64,000 nt of DNA, taken from NCBI RefSeq assembly GCF_005239225.2, contig NC_133299.1, positions 14,619,154 to 14,683,153 on the forward strand, given 5' to 3'. The notes under the pieces are model-generated. The model searched no databases, had not been told where the DNA came from, and saw only the letters and a list, made by a program, of their open reading frames with translations. Position 1 is the stretch's first letter, and each line of letters begins with the position of its first letter. Source of the stretch: Populus alba (taxonomy: Eukaryota > Streptophyta > Magnoliopsida > Malpighiales > Salicaceae). Shown piece by piece: positions 45,201 through 58,225 of this stretch. Position numbers and translations under genes: made by a program.

Positions 45201-48200
45201 TTACATGATCTTCAGGAGTTGGTTTATCTGAACTACATGATTCATGTTTGAAATAAGTAGCATCTCCTCTTGTAATATCCACTTTCTTCGTGGAAGCATT
45301 CTTTTCCTCAGCATCTGGACCCTCAGAAAGTTCTTCAAGTTTCACATTCTCTTCAGAACATGGGAGTCTTAATTTTGTTGAGTCAAGTTCCTCTTGTGAA
45401 GCATCTACTGTTACATCAGAGAATTGATGTTCGTTAATGCACTCAGACTCTAAAGTATCCACCACTGGTGTTGAAATTTCTGCGCTACCTTCCCTCGTTA
45501 AAATTTCATCATCCGCTTTAGAAACCAAACCATCAGGCTTCACAACATTTGAGTTATCAGGCAGAGATGGAACACCAGCATCCAACTCCACTACAGGCAA
45601 AGCTGAGTGAGGAAATTGCTCCTCTGCTGGTGTCAAAGTTGAATGTTCAGCTGCACAATCTGTTTGAAGCACTTCATTCACAGAATCATCACTGACTTTC
45701 TTTTCAGAAGCCAGATCTGACATGTTTGACACATGCACAACAGCATCAGTTAACATGTCTGGATCTTCATGATCAAACACATCCATAGAATGACTTTTAG
45801 AAGAATCTGGAAGTGAAGTATCATGCCCCATCTGTGAAGGGATATCAGTTAAAGCAACGAAAGAATCAGTCGGGTATAACCCATTTCTTTCACAGTGCAG
45901 TGATTTGGAGCCAAGTTCAGTACTGCCAGAGGATGCCTCGTCTAATTCAGGTCCTGACAAGGGGCTTACCATGGAACGTGCAACAGGAACTGAATGCAGG
46001 AAGACAGGATTCGAATCTGTAAGACAAGAACTACAAGAAGCTTCAACAGGATCAGGGATTTTGTCTTCCCTTGTATCATTGAATGTTACAAGGTGATGGG
46101 ATTCGGTTATGCCAGTCTCTGCATATACAGATGGATGATCTGATGGCAGATCAGTAACATTTGTTGCATGGTTTTCAGTAGAAGTGGCAGAAGGGAACCA
46201 TTTACCTGCTCCTTCACCATCAGATGCTGTATTCTCAACCAAATTGCAGAGAGTGTCAGAGTAAGAAAAGCTAGAAGTTCCTTTCTTAAACAAACTGTTC
46301 CCACCCTCAGACAGAGAAGAGTTTCCAATAGATTGAGAATCTGAAGAATTGGCTTGAATATCCAGCTGCTCCTCATTTGCATCAGAATCTGCACCTTGTG
46401 TCCTCAGATCGATGAAGTCCAGAGCATTTTTAGTTTTATACTCATTGTCTGTTTCCATTTCAGAATCCATGGTAGCAAGGGCATCCATGTAGTTTTCCAC
46501 TTCACTTCCCATATCATCAGAATGATCCCCATCTACAGTGCCCTCTCTTTTTATATCAGCATCGACTAATAATTCCTCTTCAATAGCCATCTTGTAGACA
46601 GTTGGAGGCAATTCATCCATCCCACGATCAACAATTGGGTCAAGTACCTTAATAATTCCACCATCAACACCCTCCCCATCCAACTCATCCTTAACAGGTT
46701 TAAGCATGGCCTCTTGTTCACTGGGTGATGAAGATGTGCTTTCCCCTCCATATAATGACTTTTTTGCAGGACTTACCACACTGACCTCATGTATTTCATA
46801 GCCTGATTCACTAGAATTATCCAATGTAAATTTCAAAGGTGATCGAGTGACAGAATCTTCACAAACTTGTTTACGCTCAGGTGAAGGAGTGAGCACAAAT
46901 TTCTCCATGTAACTTTTCCCAGGTTTCACATCAAATGGAGATTCATTTATCTGCCTTCTCTTCAATTTCACTAGCCGTGCAGGGTCAGAATGACCATTCT
47001 CAAAATGTTCCTGTAACAACAAGTCATGCAATCTGCATAATAGTAAAGCAGATTACTTCATTAATCATCCATGTTTGCTTGGGATTTTTGCAACTAAAGC
47101 ATGGATCTAATGGGGGGGAAAAAACACAAAGGCCTCACTTGGTGTGTGATGCTTGTACAACTTCAGGAGTTTCTCCATTTCTATACCGTGATCCTTTCTT
47201 CTGAAAAAAGATAACGAGGCAAATTATATCCCAAGCATTAACACATATGAAGATCATATCATGCAATGCTAAAAAGTGGGAGCAAATTCAAGTTACTGTG
47301 CTGATTGGAAAAAAGAAAATAACTAGGCTAGAAAAGTAAAATAAGCTTCTAGAACATTCAGCCTTCAGGCTTGAGATATGAAATACTGTTTTCTAAGACT
47401 GAAACAAATTGATTAAAAAAAGCGAAGCACCTGGTGCTCAACTCTACTGATAAACACATTCAAAGAACTGAGTGTTATCCAAATCCATATATGCATATTA
47501 TTCACTAACTACTATTCATATGAATGTGGCTTCAAGAACTCATAAAGTTTTTCAAGACATTGTGCTCACACATGACCATTTTAAGATTCACAGTTTGAGA
47601 AGAACCATTCTCTAACACCTCATGCATTCAGGGTTAATAGTAAGATTCAATGAAACCTATTCTTAATTAAACAAATGGAAAAGAAAATGAAGAATGAGAA
47701 GATTGTAAGGGTTAATCACCACACAGCAGATATATTCTATGTGCCGTATTATAATGATGACTGCTCATTATTTTATCACAGCTAAAGCTTTTCCATGACA
47801 ATCAAGCTACGAGAAAACTACATGATGCGGTGAGCTAAGGTCAGCATTTAAGTTCCACTAGTCCAATTAAACTGCAAACATGCAAAAATTGTGAAGGATT
47901 GCAACCACTTCTATACAACAAGGCCACCCTGCAGGCCAAAGAAAACTATTTGAAAGATAGGCAGCAGGTAGACTAGTTTGTTTGGTCAAATAAAAACTTT
48001 GGTTGAATCCTATGTTGGGGAACATTCACAAGAATATCCCTTCATTTGACACCAACAATATTGTGATCCTATATAGTGATGATCGTTTCACTACCTACCT
48101 TTTTTCGAATTTTCTTCTCCCTCTGAACCTCTACAGTTGCTATTCCAGAAGATGCTGTTTCAACTTTAAAGACTGATGGATCAGTATAACGCTTCAAACA

Positions 48201-50235
48201 TGCCCCAGCCCCAGCAACATCAAACCTGTCAGAATTGACACAATTATAAAATTTGCCTTTTTTCCTTGGTATTGTAATTAGAAAGTCAAAGCATACTGAT
48301 AATCATACTTGTCCAAGAGGAATAACTGTGGTGGAGCACGGCATTCTTCATAAGAGTCCATTACAAAGCGAGGTAAGTCTCCACGAGCAATTAGATTCTG
48401 CTCCATTTGCAAATTAGGATGCCAGTCAACACCTGCAATAAAATTTAGCATTTAAACAACCAAAACTCTGATGTTCTCGTATCAGAATATCATCCATACA
48501 GTACACAGATGCTTTAATGAGAACTACTAAACTTATTGGCACACTCAGTTTCCTAAAATAAATAAAAGAACCTTCTAGGGATAATTGCACCTGTATTTGA
48601 TTTCTCAGAAACGACATGTTGCTGATATTAAATATTTCCTAGTTCCTACTTTTTAGAATACCACACCAAGTTTCTTCAATAAATGCACTCTATCTCATTC
48701 TGCCTACTTTCTAAATCACTCTCACAAATTTCACAAGAAAACCAAGTAACCTTTTTTTTTATATAAGGCAGGCTACCTAGCAAGGTTTAGAACATCGAAA
48801 CTAAATGAAAGAAAAGACACAGCTGGGTTATGTTTCCATCCTACTAGTGAAAAGACCAATACCAGACACAACAGATCATAAAACAATTAAAAAAACATAT
48901 GGTTTTCAAACCTGAGCTGGAAAAGAATGGTGAATGATTAGTTTGGGAGAGAAATGCCTTCTCAATTGAAGGAAATTCTGCCTCGAGCTGTTGTACACGA
49001 GCCATCAGCCCATGGCCTCTTGCTGCAGTTGTCATTACTTCTTCATGCAGTCCATGAAATATCTCAGCAGCGAACCTTTTAAAACCAGGAAAAAAAGGCG
49101 TCAAAACCATTTCTCATGTTGGAATTACAATGGAGAGCGGAAACGTCGCAAATTACTATAACAACATGGACAAAAGTTAAGCCATAGAGACCAAATAAAC
49201 AGATACTACTTTTGACACTACTGGGCATGGCATGAACTACAACACTCCAGAAAAATCTCAAGATTAGACAGGTCAAAATTGTGCCCCATTATGTGAACGA
49301 TTAATTTTGTCAATTCCTTTAAGCGCTTATTCTTTTAATGGTTCCAAGATCACCACATCACAACATCTTTAATTAAACAATTACCAAACACAAACATATT
49401 ACACCATGAGTAACAGAAACCGACTATCTGTCTCAAGAAACATAAAGGTAACAACATAACACCATAAACTCCAATCATAAAATCGAACGAATGTGAAATT
49501 TAACACATTAAACAATTTCCAAAACTGCTATAACATGCTTTCTAGATTATGAAATGAAAAGAACGCTATTTTCCTCTAAGAATAGACTTTCATGCGAACA
49601 CATGATCAAACAGCGCATTATTGCTAATCAACTTACAGCCTATGCCATTGTTTCAGCTATATATACATATTTATTCCATTGGGATAACCTGCTCTTTAGA
49701 AATGACATTGTTCTTCTCTATTTATTTCCCCACCATTTTGAACTACAATTCATTGTTTTTATCAGTTAAAAAATGCTTTAAATTTTAACAAATAAGTCCA
49801 TGAGAACGAACAGCAGAATTCTTCAAATTTGCTCAAAATCTTAACTAAAATTTCCAATTCAGCACAAAACTCAAATTACTAAATTTAGAAAAAGAGAGAT
49901 TTATTCAGCATTTCCATAACTAAAGGTTAAAAAAATATAAAAATAAATCCAATCTAAAAAATCAAAAATCCAAAAACACGCTTTCCAACTCAAACTCATG
50001 CCCGAGCAAACTAGCATTTCACGCAACAAACAAACACAGGTCAAGCTCAAGCCAAAAGAAAACGAGAGAAAGAGACTGACTCGGCGAGGTCACCGAGCTG
50101 GCGCAAGACGCCGACGAGGCCAGCCATGGCGACACCTTCCAAAAGCGCTTCTGGATCATCTTTATCAGCAGCCTTGTACAGCTCTGGATCGGCTAAACTA
50201 TACTCGTTCCTTATCTGGTATCTCGTCAACGGCAT
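42206..50235 (-). CDS. SCAR2: SCAR/WAVE complex subunit, SCAR2-like
   Basis: Nine exons: 50235-50081, 49075-48912, 48432-48309, 48225-48099, 47200-47139, 47032-42742, 42646-42560, 42455-42342, 42259-42206. The sum is 5178 nt, giving 1725 residues. The N-terminal SCAR homology domain is complete ([84 protein letters not shown]). The C-terminal VCA module is complete: WH2 ([14 protein letters not shown] joined across the exon 6/7 junction to LRKV), the central [17 protein letters not shown] and the acidic tail [18 protein letters not shown] proteins activate ARP2/3 to nucleate branched actin for cell shaping, and SCAR2 in Arabidopsis controls trichome and pavement-cell form. Exon 6 alone is 4.3 kb and disordered, and bears a five-fold repeat at residues ~781-1092. 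A decayed copy lies at 34.8-36.4 kb. The start is the conserved MPLTRYQ. Confidence 0.95.
44389..45324 (-). repeat. Five-copy intragenic repeat in SCAR exon 6
   Basis: Units at 44389-44574, 44575-44760, 44761-44946, 44947-45135 and 45136-45324. Lengths are 186, 186, 186, 189 and 189 nt, that is 62 or 63 residues each. Each encodes the same block: [18 protein letters not shown], then [20 protein letters not shown], then [13 protein letters not shown]. Neighbouring copies are nearly identical in DNA. The two on the right (N-terminal in the protein) keep an extra Ser codon and are more diverged, suggesting growth toward the left. All units keep the frame. Confidence 0.95.
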
Positions 50236-50470
50236 TTTGACTATAATCTCGAGCTACCAGTTGCTCAAAATAAACCCTGATTTTGCACTCTGTATCTGCC
50301 TCTGTTGCTTGATTTTCCGCTCTCTTACATTTCTCGAGGAAGAGGAGGAAGAGGACGAGGGAGAGGAGAGGGATTTTATTTTTTATTTTTTATTTTTTTT
50401 GTTAGAGAAAATGAATGCGTCTGAAGACTCTGAACTCTGTAGAAAAAGACGTGGAGAGACTTCCGAGTGA
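50236..50470 (-). promoter_or_regulatory. SCAR 5' leader with long pyrimidine tract
   Basis: On the minus strand 50372-50335 is a CT-rich tract (AGGAGGAAGAGGACGAGG type on plus), common in plant 5' UTRs. No convincing TATA box. Confidence 0.4.
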
Positions 50471-51410
50471 GTGTGTAAATCAACGCCTTGTAATATTTAT
50501 TACGTTCTATCTTTCTCTATTTAATTTTTTTGTTTTATATTTTTATATATTTCCATTTTAATACTGTATAATATAATATTTTTCAGGTTCTTCCGTGTAT
50601 AAAATATAATTTCACCTCCCTTCTCATTGAAATACAAATACAAACTACGAATTAAGAAAAGGTATTCTTTTACCCTTCAATGATAAAATAAAATTGTTGC
50701 TTGTGCCTTGTTTTGATATAAAGATTTTGCTTAAAAATTTTGTTTTCATAGTAATACTTGTTTAATACAAAGAATATGGCTAAAAAAACAAAAAAAATAT
50801 TAGCTTAACATACTATTTAAAAAAATCATAAATAATTTAAAAAAAAAACAATAGTGAATGTGCTTATGCTAATATAAAAATAATATGATTATCAAATATA
50901 GAGTATTTTTTAGTTTAAAAATGAAATAAAAGTAAATAATACACGATGTATCAAACAAAATGATCTAAAAGAGGTTGAATGACGCCTCGTGTGTGGTGTC
51001 GTTTAGCTTAAGACAGGGCGTGCATCGTGTGAGGGATGTATTGGATCATGCCATGTTTTGATATTTTGAAGCCGTATTTATTAATTTATTATTTAATTTG
51101 TCTTTGGTCGGTTGGGATCGAGTGGTTCTCACTCCACGGATTATACGTGCATGTGGTGATCTCGGCTCGTCTAATATTTAATCATCATCATCATGTGGTG
51201 TGTAGCTATGAGTCATAAATTATCCGCCTTTTTTAGTGGAATCATAAATTATCGGCTTGATTGCCTTTAAATTCAAGCAATGGATATGATTAAAAAAAAA
51301 AAGAAATGGAAGGACTTTTCGTTTAATTATGATAACGTTTTTTGGATTAAAGTTTAAGGGAGGAATTGGAAAAATAAAGAAGTAAACATGGGACATGGCA
51401 AAAGTATTAA

Positions 51411-51600
51411 GGCATCCTTGGACGTGTTAAAAATTCAATTTTTTTTATTAAAAATTAATTAATTTTTTTATATTTTAGAGCGTTTTAATGCACTGATCTC
51501 AAAAAATAATTTTTAAAAAATAAAAAAAATATTATTTTGATACATTTCGATATGAAAAACACTTTGAAAAATAACCGCAACCACACTTCCAAACAGGCCT
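51411..51600. repeat. MITE-like element, well preserved
   Basis: A complete family member: GAGCGTTTTAATGCACTGAT, AAAAAATATTATTTTGATAC, CACTTTGAAAAATAACCGCA and the diagnostic end CCACACTTCCAAACAGGCC. Confidence 0.65.
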
Positions 51601-51934
51601 TGACATAAATAATTTGTACTCTGATCACTTGTTTTTATTGAGTTGATGAAAAGAATATTGTTACCTTTCATTAATTTTATTAATAGTTTTTTTATATATT
51701 GTATGGTATAATAAATGTATAATATCTTGTATCCTCATGATTTATTCATCGTTTTTTTAAAAAATATATTTTCTTGTTATAACATTTTAGTTAAATCCAT
51801 TTCTTGTTTTTCTACAAATAATTTGAGAATGACTGCTTGTTATCTTCAAGTAGTTAGAGTGGATAATTTTTTTTCCTTTTGATATAAATATTTTCTTCTT
51901 AAAGAGAAAAAAAAGAGGATGTAAATTCAATTCA

Positions 51935-52080
51935 TGTTTGTTTATACAAATTGACAATTTAAAAGCCTCTCGCAAGTGACTTTTAAATTAGTACTGCGTG
52001 GCTATTAAATCTTGAATATATCAAATGTTTGTTTATACAAATTGACAATTTTATTTTTAAAAGCCTCTCGTAGGTTTGTT
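51935..52080. repeat. Direct duplication of about 45 bp
   Basis: TGTTTGTTTATACAAATTGA followed by AAAAGCCTCTCG occurs at ~51934-51973 and ~52025-52070, about 90 bp apart. Confidence 0.7.
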
Positions 52081-52984
52081 CTTCATATTAAAATGCATCG
52101 ATTCAAATATAAATAATTTAATTTAAGATTTAAATAGAAGTGAATTTAGTATTGGCAGTCAACTGCCAACCTAGTTGATTAATAAATTACCACGGCATTG
52201 AAAAGCTTGAAAGAGTAAAATTTCTCCTTTTTTTAACACATGATTTCCAACTTCTTAATGATTTATTTTACATTTATGATTTTAAAAAATTAAGTATTTA
52301 AAAAAATTATAAACTGTAGCTTTTTTAAAATAAAATTTTATTATAATTTAATGTATAAAAAAACAGGTTTAAAAAATAAAAAAAAATGATATTTTTTTAA
52401 ATCATGACTAATATAAAAGGAGTATAAAAATATTTTTAAGCAAAATCAGCTTAAAATATAAAGAAAAGATTGTGGTATATAGTATTTTGATACCTGTTGT
52501 TTTTCATTGTTTTTTTAAAATATATTAAAATAATATTTTTTTTATTTTTTTAAAATTTATTTTTGATATTAATACACTCAAATAATCTAAAAATAAAAAA
52601 AAATAAAACTAAAAATAATTATTGTTTTATAAAGCACGGTAGATTATATCTCTCAAGCAAAATAAGTGAATCCTTACGCACCATGCAATTAATTAATTAT
52701 ATCTCTCAAACAACAACCGTGGATTATACAATTTTACAACGTAAACTGTTCATCAGGACTTCTGTCCTGGGCCCAGTAAAAAGTTTTAAAAATTAATGCA
52801 TTTTGATCTCATACTGTCATGGTACCCCTGTAATTACACGCTTGTCTAGTGACAAACATTTAATCAATAAATAAACAATTATTTTTTTAAAAGAAGAGAG
52901 AGAGAAGAGAGAGAAGGCAGTATTAAATTAAGCTTTCAAGTGGAGCCTATAAATGGCCTGAAACGGCCATCACGGAAGAATGCA

Positions 52985-53190
52985 ACCTGTTTTTTTCAAG
53001 ATTTAAGTGTTTTTAAAATTTTTTTCAAATTTTTGAAATTTTTTATGTTTTAAATTAATATTTTTTAATATTTATAAATTATTTTTATATATCAAAAAAT
53101 AATTTTTAAAATATAAAATAATATTAATTTAATATATTTTTAAATAAAAAATATTTTAAAAAATAATCCAAACTGCTTATACGCAACCGC
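52985..53190. repeat. MITE-like AT-rich element
   Basis: Full-length but diverged: AAGTGTTTTTAAAATTTTTT, TTTATATATCAAAAAATAAT and TTTAAAAAATAATCCAAACT. A partial relative lies at 52480-52620. Confidence 0.5.
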
Positions 53191-53589
53191 GTCATTCTAG
53201 GCTTATAGCATTTTATGATTAATATTTTGAAACCCGATGGAGGGATAATCCGCGGGGATTAATGGTGATGCAAGGGCCCCACCAAAGCATCACGAGAGCC
53301 AGAAGATTTGTTGTCTGGTAATCTACTAATCGCTGTTGATGACGTTGAAACTTGATTTCGATTCTAGTTACCGAGTATGAGTTTGCTTTTGCTTTGAGTT
53401 TTGTGTTTCATAGTACGATGGTAGAAATATTAAATATATTTAATTATAAGATGGGAAATGAAGATATAAATATAATTATTTTTTAGAATAATTTAAGATT
53501 AAGATTTTGTGTTTTTGAAATAGAAAAGTATACGAGATGTGTTTTTACTTACTGCTTGGGTATAGGTTTTTTTTTTTTTAGAGTTAGTT

Positions 53590-53745
53590 TGTTTTTTAAT
53601 TTTAATATGAATAAATTTAAAATTTTATATTTTAAATTATATTTTTATATTTTCAAATCGTTTTATTGTGCTAATACTAAAAATAAATTTTAAAAAAAAT
53701 AAAAAATATTTTAAAAATTAATCACTATAACAACACCAAACATAT
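53590..53745. repeat. MITE-like AT-rich element
   Basis: TTTTCAAATCGTTTTATTGT in the middle and CACTATAACAACACCAAACA at the end place it in the family. Confidence 0.5.
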
Positions 53746-54404
53746 TTTTATAACGCTTGAGTACTGTTGAATTAATTTTTATATGAAAATTTTTTTATTG
53801 AATTTTAACAAACAACTAGTGAAATTATTGTTTATTTATTTATTTGTATTTTTGGCAAATGAAATAGAGTCATAGAAGCTAAATACATATTAAATAGCAA
53901 GAATAGGGAGGTAAACAAAATATGAAAAGCTTTTTCGGGCTGCATTGAAAGAAAAAAAGTTGTAACTGTACTTGTGTTTGCAGCTACGGATAAAAGGGAT
54001 AATGGAATATGGATTGTAAATAATAGAGATTTTTCTAAAATTAGCTATTTTGATAAGAAATTATATATATTATTCTTTAAATAAATATCATTGGTTATTT
54101 TATAGATCTATTTTAAAAAAGAAATACCAACACAAATATATACACCAAAAATTATAAAAATATCTTCATTTAGATTAAAAAATGATTTTTTATACTCTCT
54201 TTTTTTTCTCCATGTCTATATCCTATTTTGGAGTAATTGTCATTAGTTATTCTTGGAATAACATAAATTTCTCCTATTTTGCATTCAATGTCAAATAAGC
54301 ATGTTTTTTTAAAATAAAAAAAAAATCAAAGAAAAGAAGATAAGTATGTTTGTTTTAGTGGGGCCCACCACTAAATACAAAATACAAAAGCAAAGACATT
54401 AATG

Positions 54405-54590
54405 TTTTTCGTGCCGAAAAGCATGTCAATAATATTTTTTTATTTTTTAAAAATTATTTTTGATATCAGCACATCAAAACGATCCAGAAAGTACAAACCG
54501 AACTCAATTTTAGCAAAAAAAAAAAAAAAAAAAAAGTTTGAATTTTTTCGAAAAGCAGGTCACACCTCAATCCCAAACGGCCCCTAATTT
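54405..54590. repeat. MITE-like element, inverted relative to the copy at 1535
   Basis: Carries GATATCAGCACATCAAAACG, GTACAAACCGAACTCAATTT and the end CAATCCCAAACGGCCCC. This is the complement of the element at 1535-1735 over most of its length. Confidence 0.65.
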
Positions 54591-54679
54591 GTTGTTTTTG
54601 CTCATGTGTTTTTTTATTGTGGAGTATTGTAACTTATAGGATACGCAAAAACAGAAGTAAAAACAAACACACTTCTTGT

Positions 54680-54835
54680 GTTTAAATTTATTTTTTTGTT
54701 ATTTTTTTTATAATTTTTAGTTATTTTGATATGTTAGTGTTAAAATTAATTTTTTTAAAAAATATATTATTTTAATATATTTCAATATAAAAAATACTTT
54801 GAAAAATTATAATCACAACCTCAAATAATATAAAA
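54680..54835. repeat. MITE-like AT-rich element
   Basis: TTATTTTGATATGTTAGTGT, ATTTTAATATATTTCAATAT and TACTTTGAAAAATTATAATC in family order. Confidence 0.5.
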
Positions 54836-55033
54836 ATAATTTTTATAAAAACTGGATCAAAAGATTAAACTGGGGGCTATTGCTATTTTTCGAAGCAAAG
54901 ACAATAGAAATAACAAGGAAGCTTCACGGGAATTTTGTCTTTATAGGTTTTTCTAACCTAACACAGGAAAGAACTTGGGACGGTTTTGTCAATCACTTTT
55001 TATGCTCCATGTTCTCTTCATGGTTGATTGATT

Positions 55034-55056
55034 GCTAGCTAGCTAGCTAGCTAGCT
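55034..55056. repeat. (TAGC)n microsatellite
   Basis: Uninterrupted tetranucleotide run, self-complementary, about 23 nt. Confidence 0.9.
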
Positions 55057-55124
55057 TTTTCCCTTCTAAAGTATTTTATTTTGATTTTGATTTTGATTTC
55101 CGTACCCTCTCTTCTCATGTTCTC

Positions 55125-55345
55125 ACGTGATGCCATGTTTGTTTTTTTTATTTTAAAAATATTTAAAAAAAAACATTATTTTTTTTTAATTTTTTTGTTA
55201 TAAATTAATATTTTTTATATTTTCAAATCATTTTAATATACAAATATAAAAAATAATCTTTAAAAATAAAAAAAAATTATTTTAATACATTTTCAAATAA
55301 AAAATACTTTAAAATATAATAACACATATACTCCCGAACAGCCAA
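55125..55345. repeat. MITE-like AT-rich element
   Basis: Ends ACATATACTCCCGAACAGCC, with the TTTCAAATCATTTTAATATA core. Confidence 0.55.
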
Positions 55346-56164
55346 AACATAAGCTATTTGCCCGGTAATAACTCTTCTTATTATTGTCTTTTTTAATGGT
55401 TAAAGTATATCTGAGCAACGTTTACAAATCAAAATTAAGTTTTTTCTTCTACTGTTTAATTCAATCCTTCTATATTTATTTGTATTTGATATCTATAGTT
55501 TTATATATAATTATTTTCCTTAAGTATCCTTTTCAGTTCTAAATTATTTTCATGCTTGAAGAAACCAGCTACGAGGAATTAAAAATAAATAATCAAAAAG
55601 GTCAAGGGGTTCAAATTATTGAGAAAACTAGATAAATATCTAGAAATTCTATGGTATCTTCATTTATCAGTTACTCTCCAATTTATTTTTTAAAATATAA
55701 ATAGATACAAGTAAAATAAATAGATATCAGAGGATGAAATATGAAATCCTTATATTTTTATTATTTTTGGTAGGTTATGAATTTTGTTTTTTTTTTCAAC
55801 TTTGTATATTTCTTTTTTTAAAATAAATCATATAAAAAAACAAATAAAAAAATTATTAATTACTCTAAACTTTCCGACACATACCATAAGATTAGTTTTC
55901 CTTCCTTCCTTCGTTTCTTTCTTCGTAAAAGATGCTTACAGTCCTGAATTCATTCATAAGTGGTATAAATTGACTTAAGTATATACACAAACTTAGATTT
56001 GTGGGGTTTTTACACTTTTTTACCCAATTTTTACACATCAAAATTAAATCGATTTCGTTTTTAATTGAATAAAAAAAAAAGTTATCACTCGAGATATAGA
56101 CACTTATCCATGGAGACAGTAACCAAATCTTTGACCTCCATTGTAATACATTTGTTTTCAATGG

Positions 56165-56335
56165 TCTAATTGCATATAGAAAATATTAAAAAATGTGATA
56201 ATAATAATTATTTTTTTAGAAATACATTAAAATAAAATATATTTTTAATTTTAAAAAAATATTCTTCACATTAGCATGTTAAAATAATTAAAAAAAAACA
56301 TCATCTAAAACGCAATTCCCAAACTACTTTCCCAG
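56165..56335. repeat. MITE-like AT-rich element
   Basis: Reverse-oriented: AAATACATTAAAATAAAATA, then TTAGCATGTTAAAATAATTA, then the AACGCAATTCCCAAACTAC end. Confidence 0.5.
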
Positions 56336-57194
56336 TTAATCAACTATTTCATCGTGGCATTGACAATACGCCATATTCACATGAAAATCAAGGCTCCATT
56401 TACCCACCAGGTTGAAAATCTTGGACCGTTATTTATTAAAGGGTTAGGCTAACTGAAAGGGCTGGGCCCATGGCAACCACCAACTACCTATGAAAACTAG
56501 GTACAAGATGATGTAGTGTTAGGTAATCTGTTACGACATAATCCTATAAATTATCCTCCCAGATAGAGACATGTTGTCTCGGATTTAACAGAACTGTTAG
56601 TAGCATGCCAGCACACCGTCTACGCTCGTTAGCTTATTATTGGACTTGATTTTAGTGATCTTAAAGACTTGGCATGTGGTTGAAGATGCACTGTCTCTTT
56701 CTTAATTTTTGTAGATTTAATTTACGGGACTAACATTTAGAAGAAAAAAATTGATTAAATTTCCTCAAATCTTTTTTCTTTTTTTTTAAATATAGTTGGA
56801 GAACCAGATTATTAAATTCATATACATTTACATGGCATGCTTTGACATTTGTTGATGCTAATATTATAGCAACCCCTTTAATATTCATATCGTTTTTAAC
56901 TAGTTTTTAATATCAAAATTAAAGCTATATTTCATTTTTATTAAGTTGTATTTACTAATGCGAGAGCTGATTTTTAAAGTGTTTTTAAAATTATTTTTCA
57001 ACTAAAGAGGAAGTGAACTGATACTTTTTTAATTGTTTTTCAATGATTTTAATGTGTTAATGTCATAAATTAAAGAATTATAAAAAAAATATTATTTTAA
57101 TTATTTTTTTTTTAAAATCATGTATCGCATTAACAAACACACTAATAATTATATACACACACACAATGGCTTCTTTCATTTAACATTCGAGAAT

Positions 57195-57395
57195 ATGGTT
57201 GAAATCGTGTTTATCAAAAATTTAAATTTTTTAATTTAAAATTAATTTTTTAATATTTTATGATTGCTTTGATATGCAGATATTAAAAATAATTTTTAAT
57301 AATTTTTAAAAAATAAAAAAATTTTATTTTAATGTATTTTCAAGCGTAAATTACATTAAAAAACAATAATTACTATGTTTCTAAACATCATATTA
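57195..57395. repeat. MITE-like AT-rich element
   Basis: TTTGATATGCAGATATTAAA in the middle, TTTTAATGTATTTTCAAGCG, and the TACTATGTTTCTAAACATC end. A partial member precedes it at ~56970-57150. Confidence 0.5.
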
Positions 57396-57739
57396 ACAAA
57401 GCGGTTTGAGTCCTAAAATTTTTTAATTTATTTTATGGTTACAATGTAATGAAAAATAGCTAATTTTAATTGTTTATTTAGTGTAAGTTCTAACAAGCCA
57501 CTAGATACACTAGAATATCTCTTTTTATAGTTACAATATAATGAGAATTGTTTTTCTCACGTTCTTCTATTTTTCATTCCAGATCAAGATATCTCTTTTT
57601 ATATGTGAGAACATAATAATATAAAATCATGTTAATATAAAAAAAAAATCCATTCATCATCTCCTAAATGCTTCAAACCATACCATGCTTATTACATAAA
57701 AGAAAAATCGAAAATAATGGGGATGGAAAGCCCTACATG

Positions 57740-58020
57740 TACTTAGAATTGGATATAATCATGTAATCTTTGCTTTAAAGCTTTGGCTGAGGCAGTGGGA
57801 TGCTTTTCGAGGCGGTAGCAATCAATGCCTTTTCCATTTCCCAATGATCTCTCAACTGCAACAACTGTACGTGAGGGCAGCAGCGTGTTCATTAATGCAG
57901 GGAGGAAAAAAAAGAAGATCGTCTGCAAGCCAAGATTGTCTGCATTTCTTAGCTTAACGAACGATCCATTAATGAAGAGTTTATCTGGGGCATGGTTGAA
58001 AATACGTAGAAGTTGAAGGC
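57740..58020. other. GC-richer island of unknown nature
   Basis: About 280 bp of high-complexity sequence is set in AT-rich repeats, open on both strands for about 60 codons. The minus frame ends with KHPTASAKALKQRLHDYIQF, which looks protein-like, and TAA. I do not recognise it. It may be a gene fragment carried here by a transposon or a short-peptide gene. Confidence 0.3.
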
Positions 58021-58029
58021 TTGTTCTTG

Positions 58030-58225
58030 AGAGTAGATATAGTTGTTTTTAAAAAATATTTTTTTATATTAAAATACATTAATATGTTTTTTTTTTATTT
58101 TTAAAAAAATTATTTTTAAAATTAATGCATCAAAATAATCCAAAAAATATATAAAATATTAATTTTTATTAAAAAAAAAATTAAAATTTTAAAAAATACA
58201 TGTATAACCATGTTTCCAAATGATT
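58030..58225. repeat. MITE-like AT-rich element
   Basis: Reverse-oriented: AAATACATTAATATG-like left half, AAATTAATGCATCAAAATAA in the middle, ACCATGTTTCCAAATG at the end. Confidence 0.5.

Noticed and set aside
44389..45324. Regularly spaced repeats resembling a CRISPR-like array
   Set aside because: The units are contiguous 186-189-nt in-frame coding repeats with no spacers, in a plant gene.
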